Notes under the pieces: generated by a model
Told to the model about the DNA's origin: nothing
What the model saw: the letters and a program-made list of their open reading frames with translations, nothing else
The model's database searches: none
Shown here: positions 1 through 7,908 of the stretch, one piece after another
Layout: each line of letters starts with the position of its first letter
How positions within the stretch are numbered: position 1 is the stretch's first letter
NCBI GenBank assembly: GCA_963787185.1
Contig: CAWBCC010000014.1
Location: 682,001-746,000, forward strand
DNA: 64,000 nucleotides
Reading direction: 5' to 3'
Source of the DNA: JAJXZP01 sp963787185
GTDB lineage: Bacteria; Spirochaetota; Spirochaetia; Treponematales; Rectinemataceae
Position numbers and translations under genes: made by a program

Positions 1-1333
1 AGGAAGGGGAGACCAAGCCGCGCTCCTGAGCCAGACCCTTGAGCTTCAAGTACTCGGTATTCAGACGCGCGGTTCGTGCATTGAGCCTGGCGAGTCTTTG
101 GGCGAGAAGCCTGGCGAGGAAAATGCCATAGTGCGGATTCTCTTTGATCAGGTTGACGAAGTTCTGCTTGGATATCTTTACGAGAACACATGGGCCCTTG
201 GCCACCACGGTCGCGGAGCGCCGGTTGGATAGTAGAAACGCCATTTCCCCCATGAACATATCGTCGGGGCTCAGCGAGGAAATCAGCTTACCCTTCGAAT
301 AGACGTAGAGAATGCCCGAGACGATATAGTACAAGTAATCGGATTCTTCGCCTTCGGAACAGACGTACTGACCGTCCGCGAATCTGGCTTCCTCGGCGCG
401 CTCGAATATCTTCGGGATAATGTTGGATGCGCCGTGCCGGTGGTCGACCTCGAAGCTGACTTCATTGCCTTTTTCATTGTAGCTGAGATTCCTGACATAG
501 AGATTGGCCATCCTTACGCCCATCCCATGCAGTTCGGGACCGTTCGTCCCCGGCGCAAGACGATTTCTCCAGTCAAAACCGTCACCCTCGTCGCGAATCA
601 CGAAGCGCGAACCCTCGGGCGTGATGGTATACGAGAAATATACCTTCTTCGCCTTGACATCGGGGTTGCGGTTCTTTTCTCGTATGAGGTCCATGATATC
701 CCTCTCGCATTCCAGCCAGGCGGTCTTTTCCTCGAAGCCTATCTTGCAATTGCCGTGCTCGATCGCGTTGATGAGCAGCTCGAGAAGCGCGACGTGCAGT
801 TTCTCCTTTTCGTCCTTGACTATAAGGTTTGCGTTATAAAGGTAGTTGGTTATGAGATTGGTATAGGTGGTGATGTCCAGTGGATCGTTGTCTATTATGA
901 AAGCCCCGGATATCGTCTTGAGAAGATGCTGTTGGATGCCCCGCTGGAAGAGTATCTGCTTGTTCTGCCGTACTATACGGAGCAAGCGAGGAAGATTCGA
1001 AAGGAACTCGCGCTTCCTGAGCACGGCGATGACATTCACATCCTGCATCGCCTCGATCAGACGCTTTTCATCGGCCTCGTCATGGATTCCTATGATTCCA
1101 CCATAATGCAGCCAGGGATCTTGCCGTATCTCCTTCAGGATCTCTCGACAATCGATGGCCGTGTCCGAAAAATAGAATATCTTCATTTCCGGCAACTCGT
1201 ACTTCAGAAACTCGATTACCTGAGTCTGATCGGAGAAGAAAACTGGGGCGAACTCGCCTCCCGAGCGGGCGCATTCGAGTCGAATCACCTCATTGAGCTT
1301 TATATCGCTCGAAACCACCGGTATTTTTCGCAT
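1..1333 (-). CDS. GHKL ATPase plus cyclic-nucleotide-binding regulator, 3' end outside the window
   Basis: The frame is open from an ATG at 1333 to the window edge without a stop, giving 444 visible residues. An AGAGGA ribosome site lies 5 nt before the ATG. Residues 1-120 look like a degenerate receiver-type domain with no clear phospho-acceptor. The middle part has a GHKL ATPase fold: LHVALLELLINAIEHG as N box, RDEGDGFDW as G1 box and LHGMGVRMAN as G2 box. The C-terminal part is a cNMP-binding barrel with FADGQYV, GEMAF and the RRSATVV phosphate-binding cassette. No histidine-phosphorylation motif is visible, so an anti-sigma or serine-kinase-like role is more likely than a classical sensor kinase. 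This is inference; the ligand and partner are unknown. Confidence 0.8.
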   Translation of the reverse strand, partial: MRKIPVVSSDIKLNEVIRLECARSGGEFAPVFFSDQTQVIEFLKYELPEMKIFYFSDTAIDCREILKEIRQDPWLHYGGIIGIHDEADEKRLIEAMQDVNVIAVLRKREFLSNLPRLLRIVRQNKQILFQRGIQQHLLKTISGAFIIDNDPLDITTYTNLITNYLYNANLIVKDEKEKLHVALLELLINAIEHGNCKIGFEEKTAWLECERDIMDLIREKNRNPDVKAKKVYFSYTITPEGSRFVIRDEGDGFDWRNRLAPGTNGPELHGMGVRMANLYVRNLSYNEKGNEVSFEVDHRHGASNIIPKIFERAEEARFADGQYVCSEGEESDYLYYIVSGILYVYSKGKLISSLSPDDMFMGEMAFLLSNRRSATVVAKGPCVLVKISKQNFVNLIKENPHYGIFLARLLAQRLARLNARTARLNTEYLKLKGLAQERGLVSPS

Positions 1334-1464
1334 CAGAGTCCTCTATATGGTTTCGGCCGGAATGCTGTTCGGATTGACTTTTTTCTTCCCTTATGTATCT
1401 ATGGTGAGACTTCCGACAGGGTCTTGAAATACTTGAACCTTTTCAACGCCCTGCTGAAGCCCTC

Positions 1465-1538
1465 GGGCCCATAGCTCAGTTGGTCAGAGCTGCGGACTCA
1501 TAATCCGTAGGTCGCTGGTTCAAGTCCAGCTGGGCCCA
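1465..1538 (+). tRNA. tRNA with CAT anticodon, probably tRNA-Ile2 (lysidine-modified), otherwise elongator tRNA-Met
   Basis: A full 74-nt cloverleaf folds: acceptor GGGCCCA/TGGGCCC with discriminator A, D stem GCTC/GAGC, anticodon stem GCGGA/TCCGT with loop CTCATAA, and T stem GCTGG/CCAGC. CCA is not encoded. The G1-C72 pair excludes initiator tRNA. The anticodon loop followed by GGTCGCTGGTTCAAGTCC resembles E. coli ileX, whose CAU anticodon is changed by TilS to read AUA, so tRNA-Ile2 is favoured. The identity cannot be settled from the anticodon alone. Confidence 0.93.
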
Positions 1539-1585
1539 TTATAGTCAAGCACTACAACTCATGGCCTGCATCGGGCTACAAGACC

Positions 1586-1605
1586 ACGGCCCGGCTGGAC
1601 TTGAA
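1586..1605 (-). repeat. Inverted partial copy of the tRNA 3' end
   Basis: Read on the minus strand, this stretch matches the T arm and 3' acceptor strand of the tRNA at 1519-1538 in 18 of 20 positions, starting with TTCAAGTCCAGC. It could be a remnant of a second, oppositely oriented tRNA. It could also pair with the 3' half of the tRNA in an unprocessed transcript. No other part of a second tRNA is visible around it. Confidence 0.6.
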
Positions 1606-1607
1606 GC

Positions 1608-1643
1608 GGCGCGCTTCCGCCGCGGTAGCGGCGGAAGCGCGCC
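1608..1643. repeat. GC-rich perfect hairpin between convergent tRNA and dapA
   Basis: Two 16-bp perfect arms (1608-1623 and 1628-1643) flank a GGTA loop. A second, short GCGCGC hairpin follows at 1655-1670. They lie between the end of the tRNA (+) and the end of dapA (-). A role in ending or stabilising both transcripts is plausible, but no T tract follows on either strand, so it is not a standard intrinsic terminator. Confidence 0.6.
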
Positions 1644-1705
1644 ACGATGACGCCGCGCGCAACTGCGCGCACGCCAACCCGTTCCTTGACGATCGCCTTC
1701 GCCTC

Positions 1706-2647
1706 TTAGGCAATCATTCCCGCCGCCTTGGCACCTTCGGGAAGAGCTTCGAAGAAAGACAAAAGCTCCGCGATCTTCGCGCGAGTGGCGTCGGCGGCCC
1801 TGACGAGCGGAAGCCGCGGTGTATCGGAGCCCAGGCCGAGGAGGCCGAGAGCGGTCTTCAGTGGCGCGGGATTGGTCTCGAGGAACAAAGCGTCCATGAT
1901 CGGAAGGAGGCGATAGTGCAATGCGCGCGCTTCCTCCATGCGGCCTTCCATGGCTGCGTCGACGAGAGCCTTCGTCTCCGACGGCAGAATATTCGCCAGT
2001 ACGGAAACGAGACCGCGGGCGCCCACAGCGATGGCCGGAAGCGCGAGGCCATCGTCTCCGGACAGAAGCGTCTTGCCCGGCGGAAGAGTCCTGGCGATTT
2101 CGCCGATCTGCGCGAGGTTGCCGGAAGACTCCTTCACGGCCACGACCTGCGGAATGCTCCAGAGTCTGGCCAAGTCCCGTGGAAGCAGGTTGAGTCCCGT
2201 CCGTCCGGGCACGTTGTACACCACGATGGGCAGAGCGGGCACGGCCGCGGCGATCGCTCTGAAGTGAGCCTCTATGCCGGCAGGCTGAGGTTTGTTGTAG
2301 TAGGGCACGACGACGAGAAGCGCTTCGGCGCCGGCCGCGGCCGCGCGCCCAGCGAGGTCGACGGCCCCCTCCGTGGAATTGTGTCCCGTACCGACGACGA
2401 GCGGCATGTCTCCCCGCTCTTCGCGCGCGGCCATTACGAGCCGATCCCGTTCGTCCTGACTCAGAGTGGCAGCTTCTCCCGTCGAGCCGAGGACCACGAG
2501 AAAATCGGCCCCGCCGTCACGGATATGGCGAACCAGACGCCGGAACGCCTGCATATCCACTCCCCCCGTGCCGGAGGAAGAGGAGCCTTCCAAAAATGGC
2601 GTCGCAATCGCCACGCCGAGACCGTGAATCCTATCTGCAATCGTCAT
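1706..2647 (-). CDS. dapA: 4-hydroxy-tetrahydrodipicolinate synthase
   Basis: DapA condenses pyruvate with aspartate semialdehyde in the first committed step to diaminopimelate and lysine. The 313-residue protein has the family's usual TIM-barrel length. GSTGE is at 54-58, the catalytic Tyr at 144 (in VVYNVPGRTG) and the Schiff-base Lys at 172 (in VAVKESSGN). It is the last gene of asd-lysC-dapB-dapA, 66 nt after dapB, and all precursor steps from aspartate lie in the same operon. It should be controlled with the operon by the upstream lysine riboswitch. Confidence 0.97.
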   Translation of the reverse strand: MTIADRIHGLGVAIATPFLEGSSSSGTGGVDMQAFRRLVRHIRDGGADFLVVLGSTGEAATLSQDERDRLVMAAREERGDMPLVVGTGHNSTEGAVDLAGRAAAAGAEALLVVVPYYNKPQPAGIEAHFRAIAAAVPALPIVVYNVPGRTGLNLLPRDLARLWSIPQVVAVKESSGNLAQIGEIARTLPPGKTLLSGDDGLALPAIAVGARGLVSVLANILPSETKALVDAAMEGRMEEARALHYRLLPIMDALFLETNPAPLKTALGLLGLGSDTPRLPLVRAADATRAKIAELLSFFEALPEGAKAAGMIA

Positions 2648-2713
2648 GCAAGACTCCTTTGGGGAAGATGCGTCGTCGACGCATTCCCCGGACTTTGCCG
2701 CTGACGCGTCGCG

Positions 2714-3403
2714 TTACGGCGCGCTGAAAAGCGGAGAGATGATTTCCTCGGCCATATCGTCGAAAGAGTAAAGCCCCTTTTTCCCGTGTATCCAGCGGAG
2801 GGCCCGCAACGCTCCCTGCGCGAAGATATCCCTCGATTTCGCCTCATGAGAGATCACGAGGGTTTCCGCATCCGCTTCGAAGCGAATCTCATGGTATCCG
2901 ACTTCGCTGCCGGCCCGCAGAGAGGCGATCTGCGGCGATTCCGCATAACGAGAGCAGCCTTCACGGAGGGCTGCGGCGAGGAGCTTGGCCGTGCCGCTCG
3001 GAGCGTCGATCTTGGCGCGATGATGCCGCTCGAGAATCGCGAGATCGGCCTTGGGATCCAGCGCGGCGAACCGTCCGAGGGAGAGCGCCACCCTTTTCAG
3101 ATAGGCTACGGCCAGACTGAAGTTCGGCGCTATGAGGACGCCGATCGACGAATACTCCTCCGATCTGAGCCCTGATGCGTCCCAGCCTGTGGCGCCCACG
3201 GCGATGTCGGTATGCGTTTCCCGAGCCCAGGCCAGATGCCCGGCGACAGCCGTGCCGACGCTCGCGTCCAGGACCACGTCCACGGATCCCGAAGGCTTCT
3301 CGCCGATGTCCAGCGCCCAGGCGAGCTTCATCTCCGGATCGGCTTCGAGCAGTCGAATGACCGCGGAACCGAGCCGACCATGGCCGAATATTCCGACCTT
3401 CAT
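2714..3403 (-). CDS. dapB: 4-hydroxy-tetrahydrodipicolinate reductase
   Basis: DapB is the NAD(P)H-dependent reductase that acts after DapA. The N-terminal Rossmann motif GHGRLG is at 7-12. The family signature around the catalytic pair His127-His128 and Lys131 continues into KIDAPSGTA (131-139). At 229 residues it is slightly short for the family (about 240-270). Its ATG overlaps the lysC stop by 4 nt, so translation is probably coupled. Confidence 0.96.
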   Translation of the reverse strand: MKVGIFGHGRLGSAVIRLLEADPEMKLAWALDIGEKPSGSVDVVLDASVGTAVAGHLAWARETHTDIAVGATGWDASGLRSEEYSSIGVLIAPNFSLAVAYLKRVALSLGRFAALDPKADLAILERHHRAKIDAPSGTAKLLAAALREGCSRYAESPQIASLRAGSEVGYHEIRFEADAETLVISHEAKSRDIFAQGALRALRWIHGKKGLYSFDDMAEEIISPLFSAP

Positions 3404-4776
3404 GCTGCCCCCTTCGAAACGGATTCTCCCGTCTCCTTGCCGAAAAAAGCGCTGTGGAGCCTCCGAAGCGCCTCGGGTGCATCGCCATGGGCGATGACGA
3501 GGCTCAGATTGATTTCATTCGCGCCGAGGCTGATCATTTCGACGTTCATGTCGCGCAGGGCATTGAATGCCATGCCGGCCACGCCCGGCGTGCGTCGGAG
3601 CTGCTCGCCGACCAGCGCGACGATGGCCCTGTCGCGTTCGATCCGTACCTCGGCGAAGCTCGAAATCTCTTCCGCGAGCCCTTCGAGCGGGGCCGCCGCC
3701 TCGACCGTCATCGAAACGCTCACTTCGGAGGTGGAAACGAGATCGACGCTCACTCCCCGCCGTCCGAATACCTCGAAAATGCGGGCGAGGAAGCCCGCGC
3801 CTCCCAACATCCTGGGGGAACGCACCGTCAACACCGAAACGGGCCCCCGCGAAGCTAGGGCCGTGACGGGTCTGCCGCTCGCCGCATCGCGCGAAATACT
3901 GGTGAAGCGCCCTTTGGGAATGAGGCTGTTGCGGACGGTCACGGGTATCCCGAGCTCGACGGCCGGAAGAATCGTCGCCGGATGGAGGACCTTGGCGCCA
4001 AAAGCGGCGAGTTCAGCCGCCTCGTCGTAGCCTAAATACTCGACGGGGCGGGCATCCGGCACTACGCGGGGATCGCAGGTGAGTATCCCTTCCACGTCGG
4101 TCCAGATCTGTATCTCCGATGCCCGAATCGCGGCGCCCAAAAGGCTCGCGCTGAAATCGGAGCCGCCGCGTCCGAGCGTGGTCGGAGCGCCGGATGCATC
4201 CGATCCGATGTAACCCTGCGTAACGACCATACCGCCTCGTTCGAGCAGGGGAAGCAGTTCCTGCGCCGCAAGAGCGCCTATCTCCTCCGAAAGGGGCCGG
4301 GCCTGTCCGAAGCGCGAATCGGTGCGCAGAACTCGGCGGGCGTCGAGCCATGGCACGCGCATGTAGCTGGCCAGCAGCATCGACGAGAGGAGTTCGCCAT
4401 ACCCCACCAGCACATCGAGACTCTTGTCGGGCAGCGCGCCCAGCATGGCCGAACCTCGAAGCAATAGCGACAATTCTTTCTCCGCGGCGTCGATGAACGC
4501 GTCGAGCTTTTCGGGGCGCGCGGGGCCGAAGAGTTCTCCGGCGACTTCACGGTGCCGGGCCATGAGGCGCGCAAGTTCTTCGAGGGCCTGCGCCTCGCGG
4601 CGCGAGGCGGCCGTCTTGCCGCAGGAAAATAGTGCGTCGGTGACGCCCCCGAGAGCGGATAGCACGACCACTACGCCGTCGGAGGCCTCGGAGCGCACGA
4701 GAGCCGCGACATTTTTCAGGCGTTCGGCGTTGGCGACCGAGCTGCCGCCGAACTTCATGACGACTGGTCCGCTCAT
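3400..4776 (-). CDS. lysC: Aspartate kinase, monofunctional, with C-terminal ACT domains
   Basis: Aspartate kinase phosphorylates aspartate at the entry to lysine, threonine and methionine synthesis. KFGGSS starts at residue 8. The later GRGGSDFSA and WTDVEGILTCDPR motifs are typical of the catalytic domain. The last roughly 150 residues form the regulatory ACT region, so allosteric feedback is likely. The length (458) matches single-function LysC/AKIII enzymes, with no fused homoserine dehydrogenase. It overlaps both asd and dapB by 4 nt. thrC and thrB lie about 6 kb away on the other strand; homoserine dehydrogenase is not in the window. Confidence 0.96.
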   Translation of the reverse strand: MSGPVVMKFGGSSVANAERLKNVAALVRSEASDGVVVVLSALGGVTDALFSCGKTAASRREAQALEELARLMARHREVAGELFGPARPEKLDAFIDAAEKELSLLLRGSAMLGALPDKSLDVLVGYGELLSSMLLASYMRVPWLDARRVLRTDSRFGQARPLSEEIGALAAQELLPLLERGGMVVTQGYIGSDASGAPTTLGRGGSDFSASLLGAAIRASEIQIWTDVEGILTCDPRVVPDARPVEYLGYDEAAELAAFGAKVLHPATILPAVELGIPVTVRNSLIPKGRFTSISRDAASGRPVTALASRGPVSVLTVRSPRMLGGAGFLARIFEVFGRRGVSVDLVSTSEVSVSMTVEAAAPLEGLAEEISSFAEVRIERDRAIVALVGEQLRRTPGVAGMAFNALRDMNVEMISLGANEINLSLVIAHGDAPEALRRLHSAFFGKETGESVSKGAA

Positions 4777-5822
4777 AGGAGGCCCGAGGCCAGCACCAGC
4801 TCCGCGTTGAGTACGGAAGCGCCGGCCGCCCCGCGTTCCGTGTTATGCCCGAGTATCGTCATCTTGACTCCCATGATCGGACACGCGCGGACGCGCCCGA
4901 CCTGGATGCGCATGCCGCCGTCTTCCTCCACGTCGCGCCTCGGCTGGGGCCGATCCCGCTCGGTGCGCACATGGGCGAACCGATGCGGTGCCGTGGGCAA
5001 GGCCATACCGGCGGTATCGGGCCTGAAATCCTCGATCGCGCGGGCGACGGCCTCGGGAGCGGGAGAACCGGTCAGGCGCATGCTTGCCGCTATCGTATGT
5101 CCGTCGACGACCTGAACACGGTTGCAGGAGGCTGAAATGGCGATCGGAGCCGTGACGATTCTCCGGCCGTCGAAAGTGCCGAGTATCTTGCGCGCTTCCG
5201 TTTCGACCTTTTCCTCTTCCCCACCGATGAAGGGGATGACGTTCGCCACCGCGTCGAGCGACGCCACGCCGGGATATCCGGCCCCGCTGAGCGCCTGCAT
5301 GCTGACGACCAGGGCCGACTCCGCGCCGAAAGCACGATGCAGGGGGCCCAGCGCGCCGAGAAGGACCGCCGTCGTGCAATTGGGATTGCAGAGTATTCCG
5401 CCCTTCCACCCGCGTCGTTTGCGCTGAACGGCAAGAAGCCCGAGGTGTGCCGCATTGAGCTCGGGTACGAGCAGCGGGACATCGTCTTCCATCCTGAATG
5501 GCGAAGCATTGCTGAAAACCAAAGAGCCGGCGGCTGCAAAAAGCGGCTCGATCTCGCGGGCGACCGTCGCATCGAGAGCGGAAAAAACGACGGGAGAAAA
5601 GGCCGCGCCGGGGTCGCAGGCGAGAACTCGCAGCGCGCCCAGTCCGGCGGGAATATCGCCGGGCAGCCGCCAGTCGCAGGCTTCGGCATAGCTCTTGCCG
5701 ATGCTGCGTTCGCTCGCAGCGAGATGTCGAATTTCGAAAGACGCATGCTCGGCGAGCCGTCTGACAAAGCGTTGCCCTACGACGCCGGTGGCGCCAAGAA
5801 TTGTGACGGGGATGCGGGCCAT
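4773..5822 (-). CDS. asd: Aspartate-semialdehyde dehydrogenase
   Basis: Asd reduces aspartyl phosphate to aspartate semialdehyde. From the ATG at 5822 the protein is 349 residues. The Rossmann loop GATGVVG is at 10-16, SNAS at 104-107 and the catalytic Cys at 149 in CNPNCTT. The frame stays open upstream, but GAGGAG 6 nt before this ATG and the family-typical N-terminus (MARIPVTILGATG) fix the start. The longer version of the protein resembles the archaeal/fungal Asd branch. It is the first gene of the operon, downstream of the lysine riboswitch, and overlaps lysC by 4 nt. Confidence 0.96.
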   Translation of the reverse strand: MARIPVTILGATGVVGQRFVRRLAEHASFEIRHLAASERSIGKSYAEACDWRLPGDIPAGLGALRVLACDPGAAFSPVVFSALDATVAREIEPLFAAAGSLVFSNASPFRMEDDVPLLVPELNAAHLGLLAVQRKRRGWKGGILCNPNCTTAVLLGALGPLHRAFGAESALVVSMQALSGAGYPGVASLDAVANVIPFIGGEEEKVETEARKILGTFDGRRIVTAPIAISASCNRVQVVDGHTIAASMRLTGSPAPEAVARAIEDFRPDTAGMALPTAPHRFAHVRTERDRPQPRRDVEEDGGMRIQVGRVRACPIMGVKMTILGHNTERGAAGASVLNAELVLASGLL

Positions 5823-5951
5823 TAGGTACTCCTCGATGAGCGTTGGGGGAGAGCGGCAGGGGATTGAAGCGTCGACATGAGGGACCTCCAATCCGATGGA
5901 GATCCCATGAACCGTCCCCGGCCCGACGGGCCTTGTCTATCCGGGACGATT
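5823..5951 (-). promoter_or_regulatory. Probable riboswitch expression platform and asd leader
   Basis: The leader between the aptamer and asd can form two hairpins on the minus strand: one on a GGCCC/GGGCC core, and one with arms GGGATCTCCA and TGGAGGTCCC around TCGGAT. The second repeats CCATCGGA, which is also the 3' strand of aptamer stem P1, so alternative pairing is possible. Neither hairpin is followed by a T run. Whether control acts on termination or on translation cannot be decided from the sequence. Confidence 0.5.
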
Positions 5952-6126
5952 CCGATGGCACTCCGTGGGTCCGGGACCCACGACAGCCGCCAGGTATTGA
6001 CCTGGACGTCCAAGGACCGCGGCGGGAAAACTCCGCAGATCCCTTCGGCGATCCTCCCCTTTCGTCCGGCGTCATCGGGCCCCCGCCCTCGACCGAAGTA
6101 CTCTTGGGGATCGCTCCTCCAATCGG
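5952..6126 (-). promoter_or_regulatory. Lysine riboswitch (L box) aptamer
   Basis: On the minus strand the conserved blocks occur in the right order: GGAGGAGCG, CCAAGAGTAC, GAAAGGGGAGG followed by TCGCCGAAG, and GGCTGTC. Stem P1 pairs CCGATTGG (6119-6126) with CCATCGG (5952-5958) with one bulged base. The order and wording match the L-box aptamer known from lysC leaders such as that of Bacillus subtilis. It precedes asd-lysC-dapB-dapA, exactly the genes such a switch represses when lysine is plentiful. Confidence 0.88.
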
Positions 6127-6134
6127 TAAAGCTG

Positions 6135-6163
6135 AATTTACAGAAAGCGAGCCTTCAGCGCAA
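6135..6163 (-). promoter_or_regulatory. Promoter of the asd-lysC-dapB-dapA operon
   Basis: Minus strand: -35 TTGCGC (6158-6163), 17-bp spacer, -10 TAAATT (6135-6140). Transcription would start a few bases before riboswitch stem P1, which supports the assignment. Confidence 0.65.
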
Positions 6164-6296
6164 GGGGGGCATGCATCCGTCGAGCGCTCGTGATCGCCGG
6201 ATCATCGCTTCCGCTTGGATCCTTTTGGCAATCCGAACCGCTTGCCGCTCGGGCACATATCGTATACGTTTGCCTCGACGTATTTCGAAAGCCACC

Positions 6297-6325
6297 TTGA
6301 GCCGCGGTAGGCTATTTTGTATTTT
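6297..6325 (+). promoter_or_regulatory. Possible promoter of pdxST
   Basis: TTGAGC, a 17-bp spacer and TATTTT lie about 45 bp before the pdxS start. Both hexamers are imperfect. The rest of the 6164-6368 gap shows nothing else clear. Confidence 0.4.
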
Positions 6326-6368
6326 TGATTCAGCACCGCGGCTTTGCTTATCGCAGGAGGACGAGGAT

Positions 6369-7274
6369 ATGGATAAGGTCATGTGGTCGGAGCGCCAGAG
6401 TGCCGAATGGCGGACCAAGGTCGGCCTGGCGGAGATGCTTAAGGGCGGCGTCATCATGGACGTGACCAACGTCGAGCAGGCCAAGATCGCCGAAAAAGCG
6501 GGAGCCGTGGCCGTCATGGCATTGGAGCGCGTCCCTGCCGATATCAGAGCGACGGGCGGCGTGGCGCGCATGTCCGATCCCAAAATGATCAAATCGATCC
6601 AGGACGCGGTCTCCATTCCCGTGATGGCCAAATGCCGCATCGGTCATTTCATGGAGGCGAGAATACTCGAAGCGCTCGAAGTCGATTTCGTCGACGAGTC
6701 CGAAGTCCTGACTCCGGCCGACGACCGCTTCCACGTCAACAAGCATGATTTCAAAGTCCCCTTCGTCTGCGGCTGTCGCGATCTGGGCGAAGCTCTGCGC
6801 CGTATAGGCGAAGGCGCGGCCATGATCCGCACCAAGGGGGAGCCGGGAACGGGAGACATAGTCGAAGCGGTACGACATATGCGCACCGTCACCGACGAGA
6901 TCGCCCGTCTGACCCGACTCCGCGAGGAGGAGCTCATGACTGCCGCCAAGGAGCTGGGAGCCCCCTACGAACTTGTGCTAGAAGTGGCCAAGATCGGGAA
7001 GCTTCCCGTACCCAATTTCTCCGCAGGCGGCATCGCTACGCCCGCCGACGCCGCTCTCATGATGGAGCTGGGAGCCGAGACGTTATTCGTGGGCTCGGGC
7101 ATTTTCAAGTCGGGAGATCCCGCGCGCCGCGCCGCGGCGATAGTCGGGGCGGCCACCTACTACAAAGACCCGAAAAAGCTCGCCGAGCTCTCCGCCGATC
7201 TCGGGGAGCCCATGGTTGGCATAAGTTTCGGCGAGCTCCAGGACGGTCAGCATATGGCCAAACGAGGCTGGTGA
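6369..7274 (+). CDS. pdxS: Pyridoxal 5'-phosphate synthase, lyase subunit
   Basis: PdxS makes pyridoxal 5'-phosphate from ribose 5-phosphate, glyceraldehyde 3-phosphate and ammonia (DXP-independent route). The 301-residue protein has a TIM barrel: DVTNVEQA around residue 31, the Schiff-base Lys88 in MAKCRIGH, and the GGIATPADAA and GSGIFKS phosphate loops. AGGAGG lies 8 nt before the ATG at 6369; the frame continues upstream but without family similarity. It is followed after 1 nt by pdxT, its glutaminase partner. Confidence 0.97.
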   Translation: MDKVMWSERQSAEWRTKVGLAEMLKGGVIMDVTNVEQAKIAEKAGAVAVMALERVPADIRATGGVARMSDPKMIKSIQDAVSIPVMAKCRIGHFMEARILEALEVDFVDESEVLTPADDRFHVNKHDFKVPFVCGCRDLGEALRRIGEGAAMIRTKGEPGTGDIVEAVRHMRTVTDEIARLTRLREEELMTAAKELGAPYELVLEVAKIGKLPVPNFSAGGIATPADAALMMELGAETLFVGSGIFKSGDPARRAAAIVGAATYYKDPKKLAELSADLGEPMVGISFGELQDGQHMAKRGW

Positions 7275-7275
7275 G

Positions 7276-7839
7276 GTGAAACTCGTCGGCGTTCTCGCCC
7301 TTCAGGGCGACTATGCCGCCCATTGCCGGGCAATCGAGCGCGCGGGCGCGGAGCCTTTCGAGGTTCGAACTTTGGAGGATATCGACGCCGCCCAGGCGCT
7401 CGTCCTTCCGGGCGGGGAGAGCACGGTCATGGGCGGCCTCCTCCTGCGGTTCGGCCTCCTCGATCGACTCGTCGAACGGATCTCGGACGGACTTCCCGTG
7501 TTCGGGACCTGCGCGGGACTCATCCTGCTGGCCAAGCGCGTCGAAGGCTACGCACAGCCGGGCATTGGTCTCCTGGACGTCACGGTTCGGCGCAATGCCT
7601 ACGGGCGCCAAGTATTCAGCTTTCGCACTCCCGTCCGGACCAGGGTGCCCGGGGCCGAAAATATAGAGGCAGTGTTCATTCGAGCCCCCAAGATCACCGC
7701 TTGGGGGCCGAAAGTCCAAGTACTGGCCGAGCACGACGGCGATCCGATCCTCGTGCGGCAGGGAAACATTCTTGGCGGCACTTTCCACCCTGAATTGGTG
7801 GACGGGGCCGCTGTCCATCGCTATCTGCTCGGCTTTTAG
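7276..7839 (+). CDS. pdxT: Pyridoxal 5'-phosphate synthase, glutaminase subunit
   Basis: PdxT hydrolyses glutamine and channels ammonia to PdxS. Its 187 residues match the family. The class I amidotransferase triad is visible: Cys79 in GTCAGL and the His and Glu of TFHPEL near the C-terminus. LPGGEST forms the oxyanion-side loop. The start is GTG, 1 nt after the pdxS stop, so expression is coupled. Confidence 0.97.
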   Translation: MKLVGVLALQGDYAAHCRAIERAGAEPFEVRTLEDIDAAQALVLPGGESTVMGGLLLRFGLLDRLVERISDGLPVFGTCAGLILLAKRVEGYAQPGIGLLDVTVRRNAYGRQVFSFRTPVRTRVPGAENIEAVFIRAPKITAWGPKVQVLAEHDGDPILVRQGNILGGTFHPELVDGAAVHRYLLGF

Positions 7840-7841
7840 CT

Positions 7842-7881
7842 GAGGCCTTTTCAAAAGCCGAACGACTTTTGGAATTGGCTC
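7842..7881. repeat. Imperfect palindromic intergenic element, copy A
   Basis: The sequence pairs GAGGCCTTTTCAAAAG with CTTTTGGAATTGGCTC imperfectly (12 of 16). It lies between the convergent ends of pdxT and the CorC-like gene, where it could act as a bidirectional terminator. Its right arm nearly equals that of the perfect palindrome at 37720-37754. Confidence 0.55.
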
Positions 7882-7908
7882 AATGTTCAGCCCGACCATG
7901 GATCGACA

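Noticed and set aside
434..1474. 346-codon plus-strand frame
   Set aside because: It mirrors the minus-strand GHKL/cNMP gene, whose protein has clear domains; the plus frame has none.
1601..2704. 367-codon plus-strand frame
   Set aside because: Antisense shadow of dapA, which is a standard DapA with all catalytic residues.
5823..5891. Longer N-terminus for asd (372 residues)
   Set aside because: The extra 23 residues are not family-like and the strong GAGGAG points to ATG 5822.
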